DNA from: SAR324 cluster bacterium
GTDB lineage: Bacteria; SAR324; NAC60-12
NCBI GenBank assembly: GCA_015232315.1
Contig: JADFZZ010000001.1
Location: forward strand, 313,666-377,665
DNA length: 64,000 nucleotides
Reading direction: 5' to 3'
Below the pieces are notes generated by a model that made no database searches, was not told the DNA's origin, and saw only the letters and a list, made by a program, of their open reading frames with translations. The translations under genes were made by a program, and so were the position numbers. Each line of letters starts with the position of its first letter. Within the stretch, counting starts at the first letter, position 1. Shown piece by piece: positions 56,509-63,843 of the stretch.

Positions 56509-56534
56509 GGCAGTGGTTCCGTTTGATGTAAAGT
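56509..56534 (+). repeat. IS1-like left terminal repeat, copy 2
   Basis: GGCAGTGGTTCCGTTTGATG plus TAAAGT lies 61 bases before the transposase start at 56596, a spacing usual for IS1-family left ends. The matching right-end type relic is at 35798-35822. Confidence 0.55.
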
Positions 56535-56595
56535 ATTTTTGTCTGGTCTTTTTCCCATTAATAAATCAGTAAGTTACATTTTTCAGAGGAAGTTT

Positions 56596-56972
56596 ATGCA
56601 ACTTACTGAACAGCAATGTCCCTATTGCGGGAGTCATGAAATCACCTTTAGTCGAGATTATCAGACACAATCGGAACAACGGAAGATTTTTTTTCTGTGT
56701 GCTCTGTAAGGAATCGCACAGAAATAACTTACCCATTTGCCTCCAACCAGCCAAAGCACAGCTATGGAGAGAAAGATTTATAGTTGGGAATGTTATTGAT
56801 GAGCGATTCCTAACACAAATTTTTCCGAAACAAAAAAATACCCCGTTAGAAAATTTGAAAACGCCCCTATCCCGGATATCCATGGTCATCAATGCCCTGA
56901 CCGAAGGAATGGGAATCAACGCGGTCACGCGCACCTTTCAAGTGAGTAAAAACAGCGTTTACCGTTGGCCTC
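56596..56972 (+). pseudogene. IS1-like transposase (InsA part), frameshifted, interrupted and truncated
   Basis: Frames read together give a zinc-finger N-terminus (QQCPYCGSHEITFSRDYQTQ, then CVLC in the next frame) and 'NTPLENLKTPLSRISMVINA' plus EGMGINAVTRTFQVSKNSVY, which match IS1 InsA. Frame changes occur at a T8 run (56690s) and an A7 run (56825-56840). A 101-bp miniature element is inserted at 56710, and everything downstream of the helix-turn-helix is missing. It begins after GAGGAAG. Confidence 0.75.
56710..56810. mobile_element. Miniature inverted-repeat element (MITE), copy 2
   Basis: The 101-bp element has GGAATCGC/GCGATTCC ends and TAA target duplications (56707-56709 and 56811-56813). 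It sits inside the IS1-like transposase remnant, so it transposed after that element arrived. It matches copy 3 at 60232 nearly base for base. Confidence 0.88.
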
Positions 56973-57275
56973 AATCACTTGCTTAAAGGCATCATCCGTT
57001 AAATGACCTACTTTTGAAACGATTAGTGAGTAATTGGCGGTGAACAATTTACCTGGACGGGCGTAACTGATGACCTGCAATGATCCTGAAGCAAAACTGG
57101 GGGTAGTCAGTTCGATGGACTTCTTGTCTCCATAAGGCTTGCTGGTGACTTGACATAAAATCCAATCGTCTTTCCCTGCTTCAGCTAAAGCGATTGCGGG
57201 GCGTAACTTGGTCTGCGATAAATCTGAAAAGGGAAACCTCACTAAAACAACGTCACCTACTGCAAGTGAGACCAT
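56925..57275 (-). CDS. PemK/MazF-type toxin with altered C-terminus
   Basis: The 116-residue protein has the PemK/MazF barrel features: GDVVLVRFPFSDLSQTKLRP at residues 7-26, 'WILCQVTSKPYGDKKSIELT' and SYARPGKLFTANYSLI. MazF-like toxins are sequence-specific mRNA endoribonucleases. It overlaps the antitoxin gene by 19 bases. The last 10 residues or so are read from the end of the IS1-like remnant, so the natural terminus was lost by fusion; core residues are intact, so activity may persist. Confidence 0.82.
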   Translation of the reverse strand: MVSLAVGDVVLVRFPFSDLSQTKLRPAIALAEAGKDDWILCQVTSKPYGDKKSIELTTPSFASGSLQVISYARPGKLFTANYSLIVSKVGHLTDDAFKQVIEANGKRCFYSLERCA

Positions 57276-57469
57276 GCTCTATCCTCCTCAGGACGATTCC
57301 AGTCTTCGGCCAGTACACCCTCACTTAACAAAGCTGTTTCCGGAATAAGATGAATGGGGTCTTGTTCCAGAATGGTGACCAACGCTCGTTTAGGGCCAGA
57401 CAATTGAATAGGTTCAAGCAGATGGACGCATCCTCGTTCATCAATGGTGGCTTCTACTGTTTGGATCAT
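57257..57469 (-). CDS. Antitoxin partner of the PemK/MazF toxin
   Basis: The 70-residue acidic protein begins MIQTVEATIDERGCVHLLEP, an AbrB-like swapped-hairpin type N-terminus, and ends EGVLAEDWNRPEEDRAWSHL, a tail seen in antitoxins paired with PemK toxins. ATG 57469 follows AGGAGAG. An upstream in-frame start would add 12 unrelated residues. Expression probably starts from its own autoregulated promoter in the gap to its right. Confidence 0.8.
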   Translation of the reverse strand: MIQTVEATIDERGCVHLLEPIQLSGPKRALVTILEQDPIHLIPETALLSEGVLAEDWNRPEEDRAWSHLQ

Positions 57470-57732
57470 AATGTCTCTCCTGCTAACTTTAAGTTCCCAA
57501 CCCACTGACTAAAATCCCACCCTGGCTGGGTAACTTTGGGGGATCTCTAATGAATGCCTATTATTAGGCCATGCAATATCTTCACAAAAACTACTGACAA
57601 TGTCCAGCGTGCCCAACGCCCCGAATGAGGGGCCTGTGACATGCCACTGAACTGTGGAAAAGAGATGAACCTGGAATTAAGCACAAACATTGGAAAAAGC
57701 GCAGTGTCACAGGTCAGTCTCAATTCGATTGT

Positions 57733-58290
57733 TCGGGAGCGCCAAGAAAAGCTTGGTGCATCTTTTGGGGTGCAAGTCCCCATTGGGTAAGGTCTAGCCA
57801 GCCACCCATACCGAGTGTTGCGCCGGAGGCGGAGACATTTACCTGAGAGTCTTGTGGGTATCCCCCTGATACTTAATGAATAATTGGGAGATTAACAAAA
57901 GTTAATCAAATTCGCCAGAAGAAAACCAGGAAAGATGTTGAACAAGATCGGTGAAGCGTACACAGGGAAATCAGTAGGCCACAGGGCAGGCCGCACTTCC
58001 TGAAGCATAAAGCAGCCCCGTAAAGATGGGAGCGGTCGGCGACAGTCTTTGAACGCTGGAAGCCAACAAGAAGGAATCGTAGAGAGGCGAGATTCTGGAG
58101 AGCCCGTCGGGGTCGTCATAGGGCGTGGCATGCTGAGAGAGATGTATCGAAGAACTTGGGAGATCCTGTAAGTTCCTTGAAGGAAGGACAGCAAAGAAGC
58201 TAAGGTAAGAATATTGTGGCACTGGCGGGAAACCAGCCAGCAAACAGAGAAGACAAAATCGAACATACAGCAAAATGATTGCCTTTAAGG
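57733..58290 (+). ncRNA. Group II intron-derived remnant (domain I-like)
   Basis: The plus strand has intron-like RNA segments: GGGTGCAAGTCCCCA near 57769, GGAGAGCCCGTCGGGGTC near 58095, then 'GAAGAACTTGGGAGATCCTG' and GTGGCACTGGCGGGAAACCA near 58216. The last closely parallels GTGGCACCGCCGGGAAACCA in the intron at 61729. No reverse transcriptase or domain V was found, so this is a degraded piece of a second intron type. The minus-strand frame across it (57892-58266) is not a real gene. The rest of 57506-58376 holds nothing else I recognise. Confidence 0.45.
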
Positions 58291-58376
58291 TAAGTTGCTT
58301 TAACCCAAAACGCAGGGATCTGCGCGGGGGCAGTTCAGTAATGGGCTGTCCTACCGCAACCCTGAATGGTATTGTT

Positions 58377-59957
58377 TCATGGTTGAATATACTCAAATGC
58401 CACAATGGTAATGTCATCATCCGCTTCTTTTCCCTGTGTATATAAATTCACATGTTCTAACAAATGAGACAAAAGGAAGTCTAGATCATGATTTCGATTT
58501 TCCTTCAGAAAGTCACGTATTCCACCTATTCCAAATATTTTTCCATCTAAATTTTCTCTCTCATAGATTCCATCTGTATACAATATTCCTTTGTCTCCGT
58601 GCATCAATTTATATTTCGTTTCTTGAACCATAAACACTGGTTTGGGAAAAATTCCAAGTAGAGTTCCTTTCCCTTCCAGGATGATTGGATCATTTCCGTT
58701 AGCTGGTATCACAATTAAAGGAGGATGTCCCGCGATTATCGTTCTCAGTTCTCCCTGTGGATTGATGTTGGCTAAAATAGCAGACATAAAGCGGTCGTCT
58801 GGTAAATGCTGTTCAAATACCTCATTTAGATGCTCCATAATCCGCTCTAGAGAAGCTCGCCCTTTTTCCAATAAGAGAACATTGGCCATTACTGTGGATA
58901 ATGCCGCTGCGACACCGTGTCCAGTGCTGTCTCCCAAAAACAAATTATATGTCTCGTTTTCATAAGGATAAATTTTGTAGATATCGCCGGAAACATGGGA
59001 ATGAGGAAGATATTTAGTTGCGATTTTAAGATATGGAGGATTGGTGTACTCAGTAAATAAATGCTTTTGAATGTTTTGCGCAACTAATAAATCCTGAGTT
59101 ATCATCTCATTTTTTTCTCTCAACTCCTTGTTTGCTTCTGATAATTGCAGAGTTCTCTCCTGTACTTTTAATTCCAGAGTTTGATTGAATTCATGAAGTT
59201 TATTCCTGGAAGTCAGCAATTTAGAAACCATAGTGTTAAAGGCTTCTTCCAGTACCTTCAATTCATTATGGCCTGAAGTCTTGATATCAATATTAATATT
59301 TTCCAAATTATCCAGATTCAATTGTTCTGTAGCGGAAGTCAGACAGAAAAGTGGGCGGCTCAGTAAAATACGTCCAATATATAAGAAGATTATCCACAGC
59401 GATATAGTCTTGATAAAAGCGTTAATAATAACGAAAAGAAATCCATATTTAATTTTTTGAAATACCACCTTGTTGCTGGAATAAAATGTTCCCTCTCCAA
59501 CCTTAGTTCTGGAACCATAAAAATCGGAATATATGATATCAAACTTATACCAGAATAATCCTGAAAATAATTTATTTTTTTCTTCAACCAGAACTGAATC
59601 ACTTCCCCCTTTGAGAAAGACCATCTCGTTCTTTTGATTGAGGATGACACCAGCGCCTGATATTCCGTCATTTGTCTCAATTTTAACTCCAACAATAACC
59701 GGAAGCTTTACAATGCCATTCAACAATAAATTCTCCTGAGATACATTTACATCCCAAATTGCTTGAGAAAGACCAGCTTCAAAGGTTCCGTGAAATACTT
59801 TTAAATCATTTAAAATATCGTCTTTAGTCTTGTAGTATTCCGCTCCCATATGAACCAGAGTAACTGTTACAGCAATCAATAAATAGATGGAAAATACAAC
59901 TTTTAAAAGTTTTGTCGCAATAGAATCTTTGACTGAGACGGAAGTGTAACTTGACAT
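58377..59957 (-). CDS. Membrane SpoIIE-type PP2C phosphatase with HAMP domain
   Basis: The 526-residue protein has a membrane helix (about residues 20-40), a periplasmic sensor (about 42-170), a second helix (about 175-200), a HAMP-like segment, a coiled coil (about 250-295) and a SpoIIE/PP2C phosphatase domain with SGDIYKIYPYENETY, FLGDSTGHGVAAALS and DKGILYTDGIYE metal-binding motifs. Such proteins dephosphorylate anti-anti-sigma (STAS) proteins in partner-switching pathways; the STAS protein at 49520 is a possible but unproven target. Low GC compared with neighbours suggests acquisition. Confidence 0.88.
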   Translation of the reverse strand: MSSYTSVSVKDSIATKLLKVVFSIYLLIAVTVTLVHMGAEYYKTKDDILNDLKVFHGTFEAGLSQAIWDVNVSQENLLLNGIVKLPVIVGVKIETNDGISGAGVILNQKNEMVFLKGGSDSVLVEEKNKLFSGLFWYKFDIIYSDFYGSRTKVGEGTFYSSNKVVFQKIKYGFLFVIINAFIKTISLWIIFLYIGRILLSRPLFCLTSATEQLNLDNLENINIDIKTSGHNELKVLEEAFNTMVSKLLTSRNKLHEFNQTLELKVQERTLQLSEANKELREKNEMITQDLLVAQNIQKHLFTEYTNPPYLKIATKYLPHSHVSGDIYKIYPYENETYNLFLGDSTGHGVAAALSTVMANVLLLEKGRASLERIMEHLNEVFEQHLPDDRFMSAILANINPQGELRTIIAGHPPLIVIPANGNDPIILEGKGTLLGIFPKPVFMVQETKYKLMHGDKGILYTDGIYERENLDGKIFGIGGIRDFLKENRNHDLDFLLSHLLEHVNLYTQGKEADDDITIVAFEYIQP

Positions 59958-60047
59958 CATATAGCATATCTTCTTTCAAAATATCGCGGCATTTTTTCAA
60001 TCTAAATTTTCCAAAATGGGACGAATAATGTAAAAAATCATAAAAGA

Positions 60048-60472
60048 CTATTTTTCAGGAGCATGACCATAAAATTCTTTAACATAATTCCGATATCTTT
60101 TTATACTGGATTCATCTAACCAAAATTCATAAAAAGAGTGAAATTCTAGTGTGTTTCTGTGGTTTTCGAGAATTGAATCCACCTTTTGTTTGAGTTTCTT
60201 ACCCCAGTCAGTTTTAGGAAATCCAAAATAAGGAATCGCACAGAAATAACTTACCCATTTGCCTCCAACCAGCCAAAGCACAGCTATGGAGAGGAAGATT
60301 TATAGTTGGGAATGTTATTGATGAGCGATTCCTTAGCATATGGCCCGCTTGATATGTATCCAGGTGGAAAATCCGAAATAACCCATGTGATTTTTTTCTC
60401 AGCATAGGCATCCGGAACAATTCCTGAATAAAAGACCAACCCTATCAATATGTAAAACATAAATTTTTTCAC
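60048..60472 (-). pseudogene. Solute-binding protein gene with internal deletion at a MITE
   Basis: The 5' part starts at GTG 60472 after AAGGAG and encodes a signal peptide (VKKFMFYILIGLVF) and KITWVISDFPPGYISSG, as in the intact paralog at 60679. After the miniature element (60232-60332) the frame resumes with FGFPKTDWGKKLKQKVD and the family C-terminus. About 190 central codons are missing. The gene is a dead family-3-type periplasmic binding protein, and it begins just after an integron R' box (60536-60542), so it was cassette-borne. Confidence 0.8.
60232..60332. mobile_element. Miniature inverted-repeat element (MITE), copy 3
   Basis: The 101-bp element has the same GGAATCGC/GCGATTCC ends as the other copies, but its flanks differ: TAA on the left (60229-60231) and TTA on the right (60333-60335). 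It sits exactly at the internal deletion in the binding-protein gene, which fits recombination between two former insertions. Confidence 0.85.
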
Positions 60473-60535
60473 TTTAACTCCTTACAGAACAAAATGAACA
60501 CAATAACTGATGCGCTAATGCCCTGACTCGTTATA

Positions 60536-60665
60536 GCCGAACGTCTGAATGAGCTTTTGAAGGGGGACGAGAACCCAAGCAAAGTCTCAAAACTTTCGTG
60601 TGTTACTGAACTTGTAAAAAGGAAAAAACTGAGTCCCCTTCAATAAGCTCCATTTTTTGTTCTGC
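60536..60665 (-). other. Integron attC site (SBP cassette)
   Basis: On the minus strand it runs R'' GCAGAAC (60665-60659), arm GAGCTTATTGAAGGGGAC (60650-60633), a 64-base variable loop, arm GTCCCCCTTCAAAAGCTC (60568-60551) and R' GTTCGGC (60542-60536). R'' lies 14 bases after the SBP stop. R'' is the exact complement of the R' box GTTCTGC that opens the same cassette at 61609-61603, as integron recombination predicts. Confidence 0.8.
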
Positions 60666-60678
60666 AATTCTCGAATCA

Positions 60679-61578
60679 TTATTGATTGATTTTTTTGCGA
60701 AGAGGCTCAATGATGAGGATATTCCATGCCTTACGAAAAGACGGGATTTCTTCTGGGTTGAGCCATTCTTCAACTTTGGTTCTCATTTGTATGGTATCTC
60801 TCAATGAAGCCTGATCTATCTTTTCAATAACATGTTTCCCCCAAGCATTTCTAGTACAGGCAACTCCGCCAACCATATATTGGTCTTTTAAGTCTTGGAT
60901 TTCTTGAATTTTCAGGACTTGAAATGAATTCTCTAAATTTGAGTTTCGCTTAATATAATTGAGCACCCACGAGAACTCTGTGACATAATCAATTCTATTC
61001 AAGTCCAGCATTTTTACTAACCCAACACTTAAATCTGTTCCGGCTCGTATAAAGACATTTTTCTGTGTCTGATACTTTGCAATAATGGGTGAAACGATAA
61101 GTCCATAAGATCGTTCATGAGCGATACCCATTCTGAATCGAGTATCATTTAATAACGATTCTAACGAAAGACTATTTTGATTGAAAAAATATTGCTGATA
61201 GACAGGTTGGCTCATGATAATACGAAGTGAAGGAGTAGTGATGTTATTTGAGAAGATTGCAACTTTATTACGCTCTGGGGTAGAGACATTTACATGAGAG
61301 CATAAATTTTTTCCTTCTTTCATATCCGCATAAATTCTGGCTACAGAGGCCCATCTTCTCTGATGAGTGTATTCGGGTAATCCTGCTTGCAAAATTGAAA
61401 GGGTTTCAGTTCCAAAACCGGTTCCTTTTAATTTTCCTTCCTTGATAAAGGCTGGAGGAAATTCAGAGGTATACCACTGGATTTTTTTCATTTCGTCACA
61501 ATATGAAACTTCTCCATGCATTCCTAAAACCACAATCAATAAGATAAATCGCTTCATTGTTAGATATATTGATTTCAC
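60679..61578 (-). CDS. Periplasmic solute-binding (family 3-like) protein, cassette-borne
   Basis: The 299-residue protein has a signal peptide and the pattern of family 3 extracellular binding proteins: KKIQWYTSEFPPAFIKEGKL at the mature N-terminus, FGTETLSILQAG, 'FRMGIAHERSYG' and a C-terminal EEWLNPEEIPSFRKAW. Similar proteins sense or bind amino acids or small peptides without a transporter. GTG 61578 follows AGGGA; ATG 61557 is the alternative. It is the only gene of an integron cassette bounded by attC sites at 60536-60665 and 61603-61728. No permease genes accompany it. Confidence 0.82.
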   Translation of the reverse strand: MKSIYLTMKRFILLIVVLGMHGEVSYCDEMKKIQWYTSEFPPAFIKEGKLKGTGFGTETLSILQAGLPEYTHQRRWASVARIYADMKEGKNLCSHVNVSTPERNKVAIFSNNITTPSLRIIMSQPVYQQYFFNQNSLSLESLLNDTRFRMGIAHERSYGLIVSPIIAKYQTQKNVFIRAGTDLSVGLVKMLDLNRIDYVTEFSWVLNYIKRNSNLENSFQVLKIQEIQDLKDQYMVGGVACTRNAWGKHVIEKIDQASLRDTIQMRTKVEEWLNPEEIPSFRKAWNILIIEPLRKKINQ

Positions 61579-61602
61579 TATGAATTCCCTTTTGTGTTTA
61601 AT

Positions 61603-61728
61603 GCAGAACGTTTGAGCTAAGCTGCGGCTGCCACGGGACACAACTTGTTGCCGAAGCTAAGCAATGAAAAATTGGCTGTGAATTTTGAGAAGGGCACGCC
61701 GTGGTAGCCGTCAGCTTCAGCGCCTTGT
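61603..61728 (-). other. Integron attC site, interrupted by a group II intron
   Basis: The plus-strand left part has GCAGAAC (R' complement), arm AAGCTGCGGCTGCCACGG (61619-61636), a loop, and arm CCGTGGTAGCCGTCAGCTT (61699-61717), ending CGCCTTGT at 61728. The intron follows, and the remaining TGGGGG box resumes at 62500. Joined, the site reads CTTGTTGGGG, whose box GTTGGGG is complementary to CCCCAAC, the R'' expected for the MNT/HEPN cassette. Confidence 0.78.
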
Positions 61729-62499
61729 GTACGCCCAGCATGGGCGTGAATTAATGGGGTGGAAGTCCCCTGAAGAGTAGCCACTGGCTACGTTTCTCAT
61801 GGAAGAAATAGTGTGGCACCGCCGGGAAACCAGGCGGCAAACCGAGAAAACAAACCTCTTCCTAACAGGACGTATGCCATAAACTTCTAGCCGATGGCAA
61901 GGGCAAACTCGTGAGGGAATGTCTGAAGGAAGCCTGGGCAAAGCGACGAGCCGACGTACAGAAACCTCATGTCAGGCCAACTTCCCCAAGGTGAGTGAGC
62001 ACAAGATCATGAAACCTTGTGGCTAACGGGATCGGGTAAATGAGGCGGTTGTGTCGTGAAAGTTCACGTTCTTATCTGGGGAGATCTGATCTCGTGGGGG
62101 TTTTCTGAAAGGATTGGTCTCAAGAAAGGCCAAGGACCGACCAGGTTTCGGTCGGGTTCCCTTGTCTTTCTGTAGAGAGCGTCTGAGGTAAGGTGAAACC
62201 GGTTCATGCGGAAACGCCTGAATTTGGGATCAGAAGTCAGCCGAGGCCATAGTAGCCAAACGCTGGGCTGTAATGGCTCAGACACGGTGAAGGGCTGAAC
62301 ATTTCAGATAAGGAAAGGCTGATGAAACCTTCAAGATGCGTTGATTCCGACTGGAAAAGCATTCTTGGGCGGATTTCATCAAGTACCCCTTAGATGTGGA
62401 GAGATTCTTCACATTTGAACCCTGAAGTGAACCGCCCTGTGCGAGACCCGCATGCAGGGTGGTGGGGAGGGGGAAGAGAAAAGCTTCCCTCTACCCGAT
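61729..62499 (+). mobile_element. Group II intron (class C, attC-type), without reverse transcriptase
   Basis: The 771-base element starts GTACGCCCAGCATGGGCGTG, has GGGGTGGAAGTCCCCTGAAG, the pre-ORF sequence GAAGTCAGCCGAGGCCATAG, and a domain V-like AACCGCCCTGTGCGAGACCC with its complement GCATGCAGGGTGG, ending CTACCCGAT. These features match class C introns that target integron attC sites. The domain IV region is only about 180 bases with a degenerate short frame, so the intron-encoded protein has been lost and mobility needs help from elsewhere. It is inserted after TTGT, opposite to cassette transcription. A copy is at 63844. Confidence 0.82.
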
Positions 62500-62514
62500 T
62501 GGGGGATTTTTCAT

Positions 62515-62925
62515 TCATCGTTTGTCAAAACCTGAAACTGTTACAAAGGTTTGGATAGAACTGACAAAAGACTGTGCCTCACTCAATACCTGTGTTGCCC
62601 TTAATTCATCGGGGTCAAGCATCTCATCATAATCACTGCTTTGACGCTCATCAAACGCATGGTGAATAAAACGGGATAATTCTTTGGGAAATTCACCTGT
62701 TTTGACAAATTCCCTGTCAAAGAGACTGATCACACCACTATGTTTGGAACTGCCTAACCCCTTGGTCGCCAATAATGCGGATACCGCATAAAACATCGCA
62801 TAATAAGAACGATTGATACTTCCTCGATATGCTGATTTTTCCAGCAAAATATGAGCTTCTCGCAATGTGTCTCGTGACTGAGAAAGTCGATGTTGTATCA
62901 ATAAACTGAGTTGGTCGTCATTCAC
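62515..62925 (-). CDS. HEPN toxin-like protein (MNT/HEPN pair)
   Basis: The 136-residue helical protein has the HEPN pattern, with 'GSINRSYYAMFYAVSALLAT' near residue 38 and KHSGVISLFDREFV. In MNT/HEPN modules the HEPN partner is an RNase toxin and the nucleotidyltransferase is the antidote, sometimes by AMPylation. The start is a GTG that overlaps the MNT stop by 4 bases, after AAGGA. It is the second gene of an integron cassette, ending 10 bases before the remaining R'' box at 62500-62505. Confidence 0.85.
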   Translation of the reverse strand: MNDDQLSLLIQHRLSQSRDTLREAHILLEKSAYRGSINRSYYAMFYAVSALLATKGLGSSKHSGVISLFDREFVKTGEFPKELSRFIHHAFDERQSSDYDEMLDPDELRATQVLSEAQSFVSSIQTFVTVSGFDKR

Positions 62926-63245
62926 ACCTCAATTCCTTCCTTTTCTATTTGCGCAATCAACGGATTGGCTCCTTGCGCTCCTTGTTGTATTTCCGCTACA
63001 GTTGTCACGAAGGTTCCAATAATACGGTCATTTTCAAACCCAACTTCCCACGCTAAATCTGATATTTGATAACGAAGAATGTTGTTCATGCTTTCGGTTT
63101 TGACAAAAATATCCAGATCCGAGTCTTCTGAAAAATCCCCTCTTGCTCTGGAACCAAATACTTTGAGTTCAAAAACTGGAATGATCTGTTTCAATCGGTC
63201 ACGAAACATCCTTGCGATTTGTCGATCTTTGTCTAATAGTTTCAT
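62922..63245 (-). CDS. MNT-type minimal nucleotidyltransferase antitoxin
   Basis: The product of about 107 residues has the minimal nucleotidyltransferase motif 'VFGSRARGDFSEDSDLDIFV' near residues 32-51, with catalytic GSRxxG and the DxD acids. It is expected to inhibit or modify the HEPN partner encoded in the overlapping gene. I chose ATG 63245; a GTG at 63281 would place 12 extra residues in the attC-flanking sequence. It is the first gene of its cassette, 37 bases after the R' box. Confidence 0.83.
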   Translation of the reverse strand: MKLLDKDRQIARMFRDRLKQIIPVFELKVFGSRARGDFSEDSDLDIFVKTESMNNILRYQISDLAWEVGFENDRIIGTFVTTVAEIQQGAQGANPLIAQIEKEGIEV

Positions 63246-63281
63246 TTTCTCTATAGCATTAATGTTAATGATGAGCCTCAC

Positions 63282-63329
63282 CCCAACGCCGCAATCACCC
63301 GCCTGTCGGGTGCATTGCCTTGTTAGCAG
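63282..63329 (-). other. Integron attC site (GNAT cassette)
   Basis: On the plus strand: CCCCAAC (63282-63288), GCCG, then GCAAT-CACCCG, loop CCTGT, CGGGTG-C-ATTGC with one extrahelical C, and GTTAGCA (63323-63329). On the minus strand R'' TGCTAAC follows the GNAT gene and R' GTTGGGG opens the MNT/HEPN cassette. TGCTAAC is the exact complement of the GTTAGCA box at 63775-63769 that opens the GNAT cassette. The site is short (48 bases) but its folding and boxes fit. Confidence 0.8.
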
Positions 63330-63750
63330 TAAATTTCAGGCGCAATACCTGCTGGCCAGTAGGCTCGTGCAGTTTCTCCTCCAGATGCTCAAATCCATAC
63401 CTTGAGTAAAAGTGACGACCGATTGTATTTTCCTTAAACACTTCAACTTCAAGCTCACCATGAAGTTCTAGCGCCTTGTCCATTAGTGCTTTTCCGACCC
63501 CCTGCCCATGAAACTCCGGTTGAAGAAATATTGCTCCAACTTCGTTACCCATCAACGCAATGAAGCCTTTGACTTCACCGTCGATCTGTACGACCCAAGT
63601 ATCTGTATTGGGTAGATATATCTCTGCTACATTTTTCCGTTCTTGGGCTATAAACTCATCGGTCATAAATGGATGAGCTAACCGAGTTGCGACTTCCCAT
63701 GACGAGAGTACTGCATCTAAATCTGTATTTTCATATTGTCGTATTTGCAC
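63295..63750 (-). CDS. GNAT N-acetyltransferase, cassette-borne
   Basis: The 151-residue protein is a complete GNAT fold: an N-terminal IRQYENTDLDAVLSSWEVA helix, 'GEVKGFIALMGNEVGAIFLQ', the acetyl-CoA loop 'PEFHGQGVGKALMDKALE', and ENTIGRHFYSRYGFE near the end. The acceptor is unknown. GTG 63750 follows AAGGA. The last ten residues (ANKAMHPTGG) are encoded by the overlapping attC site at 63282-63329, a common origin of such tails in cassette genes. Confidence 0.87.
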   Translation of the reverse strand: MQIRQYENTDLDAVLSSWEVATRLAHPFMTDEFIAQERKNVAEIYLPNTDTWVVQIDGEVKGFIALMGNEVGAIFLQPEFHGQGVGKALMDKALELHGELEVEVFKENTIGRHFYSRYGFEHLEEKLHEPTGQQVLRLKFTANKAMHPTGG

Positions 63751-63768
63751 GGATATATTTCCTTTTAC

Positions 63769-63843
63769 TGCTAACGCAGAGTTGAGCGGTTTTTTGGGGC
63801 AGAGCGAAGCGGCGCCCCAAAAAATCCGTCTCGAACGACTTGT
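63769..63843 (-). other. Integron attC site of the next cassette, interrupted by a group II intron
   Basis: The plus strand reads TGCTAAC (63769-63775), GAGCGGTTTTTTGGGGC, a short loop, GCCCCAAAAAATCCGTCTCG, then AACGACTTGT ending at 63843. The arms pair over 13 bp near the loop. The intron copy follows, so the rest of the site and its gene lie beyond the window. Confidence 0.75.

Noticed and set aside
57892..58266. A 124-codon minus-strand frame resembling database entries called cell-wall hydrolases
   Set aside because: Such entries come from mis-annotated structured RNA; here the frame is antisense to an intron-like RNA segment.
60501..60534. ATAAC...GTTAT inverted boxes as a separate attC
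   Set aside because: The boxes do not fit GTTRRRY and there are no paired arms; the real site is 60536-60665.
61717..62285. Short minus-strand frames within 61717-62285
   Set aside because: They lie inside the group II intron and change between copies without regard to codons.
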